In this document: positions 8,325 through 15,709 of the stretch, piece by piece | Position numbering within the stretch: the first letter of the stretch is position 1 | Layout of the letters: each line of letters opens with the position of its first letter | From: Clostridia bacterium | GTDB taxonomy: Bacteria > Bacillota > Clostridia > UBA1381 > UBA9506 | Length of the DNA: 39,908 bases | Direction: 5' to 3' | Assembly: GCA_017407515.1 (NCBI GenBank) | Contig: JAFQWH010000105.1 | Span: forward strand, 1 to 39,908 | Translations under genes and position numbers: made by a program | The notes under the pieces: model-generated | The model's database searches: none | What the model was told of the DNA's origin: nothing | What the model saw: the letters and a program-made list of their open reading frames with translations, nothing else

Positions 8325-8606
8325 ATGTTTTTACATTTGGGTTCTGATGTAGTTGTGAACATGGCAGACGTAATTGCTATTTTGGATTTAGACGTTACCA
8401 GTACTTCAAAAATCACCCGTGAGTTTTTGGCGATTGCCGAAGATGAGGGGTTTGTTGTGAACGTATCAGAGGATTTGCCGAAATCTTTTGTGATTACGGA
8501 AATTGATAAAAAAAGCCGCGTGTTTGTGTCACCGATTTCCACGGCAACGCTACTGAAGCGGGCAAAAAGTAACGGCGGAATTTCTGAAATTGATTACGTA
8601 AAATAA
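8325..8606 (+). CDS. remB: DUF370 regulator RemB (YaaB)
   Basis: 93 residues of the DUF370 family (opening FLHLGSDVVVNMADVIAILD, ending near FVSPISTATLLKRAK). The family includes RemA and RemB of Bacillus, which control biofilm matrix genes, and the yaaB position after recF matches RemB. ATG follows AGAGGGAAG. The usual next gene, gyrB, is absent; a strong terminator follows instead. Confidence 0.9.
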   Translation: MFLHLGSDVVVNMADVIAILDLDVTSTSKITREFLAIAEDEGFVVNVSEDLPKSFVITEIDKKSRVFVSPISTATLLKRAKSNGGISEIDYVK

Positions 8607-8613
8607 GAAAATT

Positions 8614-8657
8614 AAAAGGCTTTAGCAAAATGATTTCATTTTGCTAAAGCCTTTTTT
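8614..8657. terminator. Intrinsic terminator after remB
   Basis: AAAAGGCTTTAGCAAAATGA pairs perfectly with its complement across a TTT loop (about 20 bp), followed by six T. The A-rich left flank could let it also stop leftward transcription from the dehydrogenase operon. Confidence 0.9.
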
Positions 8658-8930
8658 AGAGATACATGCAAAATAGTGCGGTCTGTGCATTTTGTTACAG
8701 CCTTTTTAGGGATGGACGCAAAATAGTGCAGATTGGATAAACTGAATCCCGCCGGCGTACATAGGTACGCCTAGAGGTGAAGTTTATTCAAAGCACAAAG
8801 CATTTTTTATTTAGAAATTTGTTGTACAACAAATTTCTACCATAATTTTTCTTTCTTATTTTGTTGCTACTTCAAAAACCCGCAACGCTTGGGTGCTTTG
8901 TGCGGTCTGTGCATTTTGCTACAGCTCCTT
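8637..8930. repeat. Gene-free repeat-rich element with direct repeats, hairpins and a 28-bp palindrome
   Basis: This is the only long stretch without a gene between remB and the dehydrogenase. It holds a tandem pair of about 51-bp units (starts 8637 and 8688) sharing CATTTTG, AGCC, a T run and GCAAAATAGTGC. A 26-bp sequence at 8676-8701 recurs with one mismatch at 8900-8925. A two-part hairpin spans 8733-8791 with a GGCGTAC/GTACGCC tip. A 10-bp inverted repeat (8793-8802 with 8894-8903) surrounds a perfect palindrome at 8812-8839 and a GTTGC/GCAAC stem. No credible ORF is present. It resembles a non-autonomous dispersed element or structured 3' untranslated region. Confidence 0.7.
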
Positions 8931-9704
8931 TTATCTTCTGACGGGATACAACTGTATGGTATTGCCACCGTCAACAACCAGCTCAGCACCGGTGGTGTTT
9001 CTGGCGTGTGCAGCGAAATACCAAACGGCATCGGCAACATCTTCGCCTACGGCAACATCGCCGATGGGTGTAAACCGAGAGGGAACATTTGCGTAAAATT
9101 CCGGATTCTTTTCCCATCTGTCGGTTTTAATCATGCCCGGCAGAACGGCGTTTACACGAATGTTATACTGACCTAAGTCTAAAGCCATGGCACGCATCAT
9201 ACCCAGCTGACCGCTTTTTGATGCAGAATATGCAATACGGTTGGGAATAGCACGGTAGGCGGTGTTTGAGTTTACAAAAACAATACTGCCGCCGCCCTTT
9301 TCTTTCATGCGTTTTGCTGCCAGTTCGCAAAGGTAATAATTCCAAACCATGTTTGTGTTAATAACACGCATAAAGTCCTTCAGGGGATTTTCAAAGATTT
9401 CAATGCCCAGGCCCTGGTCAGCTGCGTTCAGAACCAGGGAATCTACAAAAATACCTTCTGCATCGAGAAATTCAAATAGTTTTTCGGCCGCTTTTTCATC
9501 AACGCAGGTTTCGTTTATTAAGGAATCAATGGCGTAGCCGATGATTTTTACCTCGGGGAAATTTTTTCTGTAATTAGTTTCGGCCTCGGAAACTTTTTCT
9601 GAGTTTCTGCCGGTGAAAACAACGTTATAGCCCTCTTTTGCAAATTTTTCTACAATGGCAACGCCTGTGTTGATGCAGGCTCCCGTAACTAAAACTGTGT
9701 GCAT
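8931..9704 (-). CDS. Short-chain dehydrogenase/reductase (SDR family)
   Basis: NAD(P)-dependent oxidoreductase of the classical SDR type, 257 residues. The cofactor loop is VTGACINTGVA, a variant of TGxxxGxG. LNAADQG replaces the usual NNAG, and the catalytic Ser lies in FVNSNTAYRA with YSASK supplying Tyr and Lys. The C-terminus VVDGGNTIQLYPVRR is typical. As the last gene of the hydrolase-dehydratase-dehydrogenase operon it probably oxidises or reduces a sugar or sugar-acid intermediate; the substrate is not visible. Start ATG follows AGAGGT. Confidence 0.88.
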   Translation of the reverse strand: MHTVLVTGACINTGVAIVEKFAKEGYNVVFTGRNSEKVSEAETNYRKNFPEVKIIGYAIDSLINETCVDEKAAEKLFEFLDAEGIFVDSLVLNAADQGLGIEIFENPLKDFMRVINTNMVWNYYLCELAAKRMKEKGGGSIVFVNSNTAYRAIPNRIAYSASKSGQLGMMRAMALDLGQYNIRVNAVLPGMIKTDRWEKNPEFYANVPSRFTPIGDVAVGEDVADAVWYFAAHARNTTGAELVVDGGNTIQLYPVRR

Positions 9705-9730
9705 ACTAAAACCTCTTTTCCGTTATCGCT

Positions 9731-10891
9731 TTAGAAATAGAATTCTGTTTTTTTCGGTCTGATGTCTGTCAGCGTTCCCTTGTAGTGCCGCAGGGTATGG
9801 GGCTCGTAGGGGTGCTTCAAACATTCTTCCTCGTTAATTTCAATGCCAAGACCCGGCTTGTCGGGAATGGTCATATAGCCATCGGCGTAGGTGAGACTTT
9901 CGTCGGTTACGTCTTTTCGCCACTCAACATCGGAATACATAATTTCAAGGATTTCAAAGTTAGGACAAGTAGCAGCCAGCTGCAGAGTTGCCGCGTTTGC
10001 GACCGGTCCGGAGGGGTTGTGGGGAGCAAAAGGAATATATCTGCTTTCGGCTTCAGCCGCAATTTTCTTGAGCTCCATAATGCCGCCGGCATGAGAAATA
10101 TCCGGCTGGATATAATCCGCTGCCATTAAATCAAACATTTTTTTATAGTCCCAACGGGTATATAACCGTTCTCCGGCAGAAATGGCAACAGGGGACTTAT
10201 CTCTTACAGCCTTTAGAGCGTCCAGGTTATCCGGCGGAACAGGTTCTTCGAAGAACATAGGCTTAAAGGGTTCTAATTCTTTTGCGATTTTAATACCGGT
10301 GGGAATGTTAAATCTGCCATGCCCCTCGATTAAAATATCTACGCTATCGCCGACAGCTTCTCGAACTGCTGCAACATTTCTGAGAGCCTTATCAAGATCG
10401 GCATTTGAAATGTTTAAATAGTTTTTGCCGAAGGGGTCCCACTTTAAAGCAGTAACGCCGCGTTTGGCAGCTATTTTAGCCTTTTCACCAAATTCTTCCG
10501 GCTCCTTGGCACCTGCGAACCAACCGTTTACATAAATTCTGACTTTGTCATGTACCTTGCCGCCTAACAGCTGGTACACGGGAACGTTCAGGCTTTTTCC
10601 TAAAATATCCCACAATGCCATTTCCACCGCTGACAGAGCGGACATCAAAACAGCACCGCCTCTCCAGTAGGCATCACGGTAAATGTCATGCCAATGTTTT
10701 TCAATGGTTAACGGATTTTTGCCGACAAGATATTCTTTAATATGTTCCACGGCACCAATCAGGGCTTTTTCCTTGTATTCCAAAGTGGCTTCGCCGACAC
10801 CGTTAATACCCTCATCGGTATAAACCTTTACAAAAACCCAGTTGGTTCTGAAGCAATCAACCGTAAACACCTTAATGTCTGTTACTTTCAT
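9731..10891 (-). CDS. Enolase-superfamily acid-sugar dehydratase, galactonate dehydratase-like
   Basis: 386 residues of the mandelate racemase subgroup, closest in pattern to D-galactonate dehydratase. Aligned by eye to E. coli DgoD, the metal ligands are Glu189, Glu215 and Glu241 (IEGHGR, FFEEP, AGERL) and the acid/base groups are His191 and the Asp264-His291 pair (QPDISHAGG, APHNPSGP). The first ligand is Glu where DgoD has Asp, so the exact substrate may differ. It overlaps the upstream hydrolase gene by four bases (ATGA) and has an AAGGAGGT ribosome binding site. The operon context suggests breakdown of an aldonic or uronic acid. Confidence 0.85.
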   Translation of the reverse strand: MKVTDIKVFTVDCFRTNWVFVKVYTDEGINGVGEATLEYKEKALIGAVEHIKEYLVGKNPLTIEKHWHDIYRDAYWRGGAVLMSALSAVEMALWDILGKSLNVPVYQLLGGKVHDKVRIYVNGWFAGAKEPEEFGEKAKIAAKRGVTALKWDPFGKNYLNISNADLDKALRNVAAVREAVGDSVDILIEGHGRFNIPTGIKIAKELEPFKPMFFEEPVPPDNLDALKAVRDKSPVAISAGERLYTRWDYKKMFDLMAADYIQPDISHAGGIMELKKIAAEAESRYIPFAPHNPSGPVANAATLQLAATCPNFEILEIMYSDVEWRKDVTDESLTYADGYMTIPDKPGLGIEINEEECLKHPYEPHTLRHYKGTLTDIRPKKTEFYF

Positions 10892-11562
10892 ACTTGTACC
10901 TCCTTGTAAATTTCAGGGATAATTGTATTTTTAAATGAAAATTCTTTTACATTGATTTCGTCAAACATTCCCCAGTGAACAGGAACGGCAAACTGCGGAT
11001 TGATGGCTTCGCAAAACCGCTTTGCATCGTCCATGTTCATATTGTTTCCAACGCCGTTTATCGGCAGAAAAGCGGCGTAAATATCCTTGGGAATATCGCA
11101 GAAAATTTCGCTGTTATACAGCGTGTCGCCGGTTATGTAGTATTTTTTGTTGCGGTATTCAATGATAACACCAATGGGAGTAGGGTCGCTGTGCTCAGCC
11201 TTTACAGCGGTAAAGCGAATGTCGCCGTGGGTCCATTGGGTATGTCGGTTAAACAAAACAAAATTGTTTTTACCGCCAATTTTCCTGACCTCGCTCCATA
11301 CAGAGGCAGGGGCAAGCACCGTAACCGCTGTGTTTTCGCTGAGAAAATGGGCAACGGTTTCCGGGTCGAAGTGGTCTATATGATTATGAGTAAAAATCAT
11401 AATATCCGGCTTAATTTGCAGAAAAGCTTCACAAACAGGCACCCGGCGAAATTTTGCGGCATCTATTTTTTGAACACTATCTGAAAAATAGGGGTCAATC
11501 ATAATTTTGGTATCACAGGTCTCAAACAAAAGACCTGCCTGTCCCAGAAAGGTTATTTTCAT
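10888..11562 (-). CDS. Metallo-beta-lactamase-fold hydrolase, UlaG-like
   Basis: 224 residues. THNHIDHFD is the HxHxDH metal site, TGDT supplies the bridging Asp, and VPVHWGMF the last His. The compact form with no extra domain resembles the UlaG/YycJ-like groups, which include L-ascorbate-6-phosphate lactonase. First gene of the leftward sugar-acid operon, so a lactonase acting before the dehydratase would fit, but this is inference. Start ATG after AAGGTGGT. The divergent AraC-type gene is the likely regulator. Confidence 0.82.
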   Translation of the reverse strand: MKITFLGQAGLLFETCDTKIMIDPYFSDSVQKIDAAKFRRVPVCEAFLQIKPDIMIFTHNHIDHFDPETVAHFLSENTAVTVLAPASVWSEVRKIGGKNNFVLFNRHTQWTHGDIRFTAVKAEHSDPTPIGVIIEYRNKKYYITGDTLYNSEIFCDIPKDIYAAFLPINGVGNNMNMDDAKRFCEAINPQFAVPVHWGMFDEINVKEFSFKNTIIPEIYKEVQV

Positions 11563-11579
11563 ATATGCACCACCTTAGC

Positions 11580-11608
11580 TTGACAATATGTTATTTTTAT
11601 TATATACT
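11580..11608 (+). promoter_or_regulatory. Sigma-A type promoter of the AraC-family gene
   Basis: Perfect TTGACA, 17 bases, TATACT. It lies inside the upstream extension of the longest ORF, which shows that the real start is the ATG at 11678. Confidence 0.85.
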
Positions 11609-11661
11609 ATTTCTTACTGTGAAAATACAAATATATTACTATATTTATTAGAAATATTACT
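11599..11661 (-). promoter_or_regulatory. Probable activator-dependent promoter of the hydrolase operon with AraC-type direct-repeat operator
   Basis: On the minus strand a perfect TATAAT (11599-11604) has no acceptable -35. Immediately upstream two copies of ATATTACT (plus-strand 11633-11640 and 11654-11661) are 21 bp apart, two helical turns, as AraC-family half-sites often are. The -10 overlaps that of the divergent regulator gene, so the two promoters probably compete. Confidence 0.5.
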
Positions 11662-11677
11662 GTTATGGGGTGTTTGT

Positions 11678-12496
11678 ATGCATTTGGTATTACCGGAGAT
11701 TGTAGCCGTGGGCATTTATAATTCCCGGCTGGCGGTTAAGGATAAAAAGGTTACGAAAAATCGAAAGACAACCATGTTTGAGCTTGAGATTCCTATTCAA
11801 AAAGGCGGCATTTCCTACATAGATGCCGAAGCCGTTTCCATTGAGCCCGATTTGTTGATTTGTGCAAAACCCGGACAAATACGCCATACCCGGCTGCCCT
11901 TTACTTGCTATTATGTGCATATGATTGTACGGGAAGGGCTTCTTTACGATGTTTTAATGGAGCTTCCGTCTTTTTTTAAAACAGAAAAGCTGGAGGTATA
12001 TAAAAAGCTCTTTAAAAAACTTGCGGAGTGTTACGGTTCAGGTGTGGAGGAAGACGAGCTACTCCTGCAAAGCCTGATTTTAGAGCTTGTTCATATGTTA
12101 AAACGGGACTCCGCAAGAGAAAACAGGCTGAAAAACGTTCGGCGAAGCAACGATGTAATGATTGACAAGGTGATTAAATACATTAAGGAAAATTTGCAGG
12201 CAGACCTATCACTAGATGCCATAGCGGCGTATGTTAATTTGAGCTCCATTCATTTTCACAACTTTTTTAAAACAACAACAGGGAAGACCTTGCACAGTTT
12301 CGTTGAGGAACAACGCATAAAAAAAGCGTCCAATCTGCTTGTTACAACGGATTGGACGCTTACACGCATCTCGGAAGAATGTGGGTTTTCTTCACAATCG
12401 TATTTCAGTTATGCATTTAAACGAAAAATGCACATGACCCCGAGGGAGTTTGCAAAAACAGCACTTAACAGATACGGTGCTGATGCAAAGACTTAA
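11678..12496 (+). CDS. AraC-family transcriptional regulator
   Basis: 272 residues. An N-terminal cupin-like effector region (about 1-150, with PGQIRHTRLPFTCYYVHM) precedes a double helix-turn-helix: DLSLDAIAAYVNLSSIHFHNFFK and TLTRISEECGFSSQSYFSYAFKRK. The family signature is complete, ending MTPREFAKT. The longer reading frame from 11588 is rejected because the promoter lies within it. The gene is divergent from the hydrolase-dehydratase-dehydrogenase operon, which it probably activates in response to a sugar acid. It runs convergently into the dehydrogenase gene with nine bases between and no visible terminator. Confidence 0.92.
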   Translation: MHLVLPEIVAVGIYNSRLAVKDKKVTKNRKTTMFELEIPIQKGGISYIDAEAVSIEPDLLICAKPGQIRHTRLPFTCYYVHMIVREGLLYDVLMELPSFFKTEKLEVYKKLFKKLAECYGSGVEEDELLLQSLILELVHMLKRDSARENRLKNVRRSNDVMIDKVIKYIKENLQADLSLDAIAAYVNLSSIHFHNFFKTTTGKTLHSFVEEQRIKKASNLLVTTDWTLTRISEECGFSSQSYFSYAFKRKMHMTPREFAKTALNRYGADAKT

Positions 12497-12505
12497 GGGC
12501 TGATT

Positions 12506-13702
12506 TTACACAATAACAGCCTGATTCTGTTTTTCCTTAATGGTCTTTAACAGCTCGGACAGGGACTTACCGGCTTTTAACATCTCGTAGTTTGCCATGA
12601 TGCTTTCATATACAGCATCGTCCTTGGCAAGGCCGGCAACTTCCGTCAGAATCACTTCCGGTGTCATGGGTTCTTCACCCTCGCGGCGGAAGAGGAGAGA
12701 AGCGGCGATGGCAGCTTCGATAAAGTCAGTTGCAACGCCCTGCTCACGGCAGAGGTTTAAAGCACCAATCATACGGTCGTTGGGGGACAGCTTACGCTTA
12801 ATGTCGCCACCAACACGGGCAGCGGTATCACCCAGCTGCTTGTTAGAGAAGCGGTAAACCAGGTTTTCAACGTGGTTATTGAGGCCCTGGAATTCTACGC
12901 CGTATTTTTTGCTCATAGCCAGAGCTGATTCCTGCATAGCACGGAGAACAATCAGTTCAACTTCGGGAATACCGATGGCTTCCCAGATGGTTTCCTTGCC
13001 GGAGTACTGTCCTAAATAAGCAGTAGACGCATGGCCCATGTTATGAACGAACAGCTTTCTTTCAATGTAGTAAGAGAAAGGAGCAAAGGGAACCAGATTC
13101 TCAATTGCGGGAATCTCGCCGCGGAATGCGTTTTTATCAACGGGCAGGCGGTCGTAGCGTTCCACGCAGACACGAAGGGGATTGCCGTCTTTCATAGCAT
13201 CGGTCTGAATGGGAACCATTCTGCCGATGGAGGCTTCAACAAAGCCGACCTTGTCTAAGAAAGCACGTTCTTCTTCAGTCATTAAATCAGAAATCATACC
13301 CTTTAAGAATTCATCGGCACCGATTAAGTTTTCGCAGATGATAATATCTAAGGGCTGTTTGTTACCCGTTGTAAAACGACGAACGATACCTTCTTTAAAG
13401 GGTTTTACAACGAATTTTAAAACGTTAACACCAACAGCGGTTGCACAGAGGTCAGCTTCAGCAATGGCATTTGCCACAGCGTCTAAATCGTTACCGTCGA
13501 TACCGCTGATGTTTTGTACCATAACCTCGTCATAGCCTTCGCCCTTTAAAATTCTGACGGGGTATTCTTTTTTTGTATTGAGCATTGACAGCAGCTCCTG
13601 GTTAACGTCAACAAAGCTGACAGCATAACCTGCCTGGAACATCAGCTGGCCGATAAAGCCACGACCGATGTTACCGCCGCCGTACATAACAGCTTTTTTC
13701 AT
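12506..13702 (-). CDS. mtlD: Mannitol-1-phosphate 5-dehydrogenase-like protein
   Basis: 398 residues of the polyol long-chain dehydrogenase family. The N-terminal nucleotide loop is YGGGNIGRGFIG, ICENLIGADEFLKG and VEASIGRMVPIQ are typical of mannitol dehydrogenases, and the catalytic lysine region fits KLFVHNMGHASTAYLG. MtlD converts mannitol-1-phosphate and fructose-6-phosphate with NAD. No mannitol PTS gene lies nearby; instead the gene follows a PfkB-type sugar kinase by 20 bases, so the pair may act on a sugar taken up by another route. Start ATG with GGAGAG upstream. Confidence 0.85.
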   Translation of the reverse strand: MKKAVMYGGGNIGRGFIGQLMFQAGYAVSFVDVNQELLSMLNTKKEYPVRILKGEGYDEVMVQNISGIDGNDLDAVANAIAEADLCATAVGVNVLKFVVKPFKEGIVRRFTTGNKQPLDIIICENLIGADEFLKGMISDLMTEEERAFLDKVGFVEASIGRMVPIQTDAMKDGNPLRVCVERYDRLPVDKNAFRGEIPAIENLVPFAPFSYYIERKLFVHNMGHASTAYLGQYSGKETIWEAIGIPEVELIVLRAMQESALAMSKKYGVEFQGLNNHVENLVYRFSNKQLGDTAARVGGDIKRKLSPNDRMIGALNLCREQGVATDFIEAAIAASLLFRREGEEPMTPEVILTEVAGLAKDDAVYESIMANYEMLKAGKSLSELLKTIKEKQNQAVIV

Positions 13703-13722
13703 TTTGTTCTCTCCATTCTTTA

Positions 13723-14673
13723 TCAGCCGGGCTGGTTTTCTTCCATGAACTTTTTGATTTCTTCATAGGACTTAATACCGGTAGAAGCACCAACAGCCAT
13801 AACGCAATGAGTTGCAACCGCGTTAGCAAACTGAGCACTTTCGGTCATAGACATACCGTGAGTTAAGCCATAGAGGAAGCCGGAGCAGAAGGAGTCACCG
13901 GCACCGGTGGTGTCAACCGGCTTGTAGCCTAAATATGTAGGCATAACTACGCCTTCAGAGTCTTTTGTTTCACGAACGTAGCAACCGTCTTTACCAACTT
14001 TAATAGCAACGTGCTTTGCACCTAAATCAAAGAAGCAGTCAGCAATTTCGTTTAAATCTTCTTTGCCGCCGGCAAACATTCTTGCTTCATCAATGCTGGG
14101 AATGAAGTAGTCAATGTAGGGCATACAGGGACGGATCACTTCAACCCAACGGCCGGAGTTATCCCAAGCACTGTCTAAAACAGTGATTTTGCCCATTTCT
14201 TTACATTTCTTTAAGAATTTTGCACAAGGTTCACCATCAAAGCCGGGCATTAACATAGTGCCGGCAACAAAGACAACCTTTGAATCACGAATAACGTCAT
14301 AATTAACGTCGCTCTCAGTAAAAGCACCGTTTGCACCAACGCAGTGCAGGAAAGAACGCTCGCCTGTGTCATCAACAATAACAACAGAAGCTGAGGTGGG
14401 GTGATCTTTACTTACTTTAATACCGTCGGTTGTTAAACCGTGTTTCTTTACTTCGCCCAGCATAAAAGCACCAAAACCGTCGTCACCAACCATGCCTAAG
14501 AGGGCAATGTTAGCACCCAGTTTTTTCATATCAACGCCGGCATTTACAGCACAACCACCAGTGTAGAGGTCTAAGCTGTCAATCTGGTCAAGTTTACCGG
14601 GGTCGGGGAGCTTTGTAATGGGTTTTGCAATACAGTCAGCAACAAAAATGCCGACGCAAGCTACATCATACAT
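13723..14673 (-). CDS. PfkB-family carbohydrate kinase
   Basis: 316 residues of the ribokinase fold. The N-terminal motif GGCAVNAGVDMKKLG and the C-terminal DTTGAGDSFCSGF (catalytic Asp in GAGD, anion hole) are both intact. Substrate could be fructose, ribose, 2-keto-3-deoxygluconate or a related sugar; the sequence does not settle it. It is the first gene of a two-gene operon with the MtlD-like dehydrogenase and has its own promoter and a strong TAGGAGGA ribosome binding site. A fructokinase role linking mannitol and fructose metabolism is an inference from this neighbour. Confidence 0.88.
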   Translation of the reverse strand: MYDVACVGIFVADCIAKPITKLPDPGKLDQIDSLDLYTGGCAVNAGVDMKKLGANIALLGMVGDDGFGAFMLGEVKKHGLTTDGIKVSKDHPTSASVVIVDDTGERSFLHCVGANGAFTESDVNYDVIRDSKVVFVAGTMLMPGFDGEPCAKFLKKCKEMGKITVLDSAWDNSGRWVEVIRPCMPYIDYFIPSIDEARMFAGGKEDLNEIADCFFDLGAKHVAIKVGKDGCYVRETKDSEGVVMPTYLGYKPVDTTGAGDSFCSGFLYGLTHGMSMTESAQFANAVATHCVMAVGASTGIKSYEEIKKFMEENQPG

Positions 14674-14723
14674 TTGTATATCCTCCTAAAAATAAAACTT
14701 ACTAATATATAGTCCTACCAACC

Positions 14724-14752
14724 ATTATACACCCAATTTTCGGCAAACGCAA
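14724..14752 (-). promoter_or_regulatory. Sigma-A type promoter of the pfkB-mtlD operon
   Basis: Minus-strand TTGCGT, 17-base spacer, perfect TATAAT. The start site is about 45 bases before the kinase gene. Confidence 0.82.
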
Positions 14753-14788
14753 GTACTATTTTAGCAGGTTTTGGGGAATTTTCCAAAG

Positions 14789-14817
14789 TTGACAATTATA
14801 AAAAAACATAGTATAAT
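14789..14817 (+). promoter_or_regulatory. Consensus sigma-A promoter of coaX
   Basis: Perfect TTGACA, 17 bases, perfect TATAAT. Transcription would start near 14824, so the ATG at 14858 is the true start and the longer frame from 14771 is not. Confidence 0.9.
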
Positions 14818-14857
14818 AAAACAGTTATATAATATTTTTATTAAAGAGTGTGATACT

Positions 14858-15622
14858 ATGGTCCTTGCAATAGACATCGGTAATACGAACATTGTGCTTG
14901 GCGGCTTTGTAGATGATGAGCTTGCTTTTGTTGCCCGTATTGCAACCAATTCTTCCAAAACAGAAGATGAATATGCTACAAAAATCGGGAGCATTTTAAG
15001 GCTCCACGGGATTGATAAAGCTACCATTCAGGGTGCCATTATTGCCTCGGTTGTGCCGCCACTGAATACCGTTATGAAGCGGGCTATTAAAATGGCCTAC
15101 GGGGTGGACGCTTTGCTGGTTGGCCCCGGTATTAAGACGGGCATTAACCTTCATTGTGATAACCCGGCATCGGTGGGTGCGGATTTAATTTGTGCCTGCG
15201 TGGCAACTCATCATATTTACGGAAGCCCGTCTTTGATTATTGATATGGGAACGGCTACCAAAATTATGATGATGGACCAAAACGGTGCTTTTTGCGGTGC
15301 TTCTATTATCCCCGGTGTGAACATTGGGTTAAAAGCTTTAGCAAGCGGCACGGCACAGCTCCCTCAGATTAGCCTGGAGGCACCGGCTTCCGTTGTTGGG
15401 AAAAACACGGTGGACTGTATGCGTTCCGGCGTTGTGTTCGGTAATGCCTGCATGATTGACGGCATGATTGACAGGTTTAACGAAGCTGCAGGAGTAACTT
15501 TTAAGGTTTATGCAACCGGCGGCTTAGCACCGACGATTTTATGCCATTGCAAGCATGAGTTTACCTTTGATAATGATTTGGTTTTAAAAGGCTTGAACAT
15601 TTTATATAAGAAAAATAAATAA
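14858..15622 (+). CDS. coaX: Type III pantothenate kinase CoaX
   Basis: Phosphorylates pantothenate, the first step of coenzyme A synthesis. 254 residues of the ASKHA fold: phosphate-1 loop LAIDIGNTNIVLG, the pantothenate-binding GADLICACVATH, and the adenosine or phosphate-2 loop IIDMGTATKI. The type III enzymes need a monovalent cation and resist CoA feedback (family knowledge). The 29 codons before this ATG in the long frame lie over the promoter. The next gene encodes an ECF S subunit, suggesting linked vitamin uptake. Confidence 0.95.
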   Translation: MVLAIDIGNTNIVLGGFVDDELAFVARIATNSSKTEDEYATKIGSILRLHGIDKATIQGAIIASVVPPLNTVMKRAIKMAYGVDALLVGPGIKTGINLHCDNPASVGADLICACVATHHIYGSPSLIIDMGTATKIMMMDQNGAFCGASIIPGVNIGLKALASGTAQLPQISLEAPASVVGKNTVDCMRSGVVFGNACMIDGMIDRFNEAAGVTFKVYATGGLAPTILCHCKHEFTFDNDLVLKGLNILYKKNK

Positions 15623-15709
15623 ATTACTTTGTTGTCTACCCGTTTGGGAAGATATAAATTAAATTTGCGTTGTACCGCATTTGCGGACGACAGCAAGGAG
15701 GAATTTTTT
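15623..15709 (+). other. Leader between coaX and the ECF S gene with a hairpin
   Basis: This 87-base gap holds GTTGT/ACGAC plus CCGC/GCGG around an ATTT loop with one bulged A, ending just before the AAGGAGGA site. It does not match a riboswitch I know, and no promoter is evident. Confidence 0.4.

Noticed and set aside
8889-9176. Two overlapping forward ORFs opposite the dehydrogenase 3' end (8889-9176 and 8893-9096)
   Set aside because: They lie antisense to a well-supported SDR gene, lack ribosome binding sites and have the composition of reverse-frame shadows.
10975-11484. 169-codon forward ORF opposite the metallo-beta-lactamase-fold gene
   Set aside because: Antisense to a gene with a complete HxHxDH site; no ribosome binding site or family resemblance.
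14725-14733. TTATACACC, one base from a DnaA box
   Set aside because: A lone imperfect match that overlaps the -10 of the pfkB promoter; no cluster around it.
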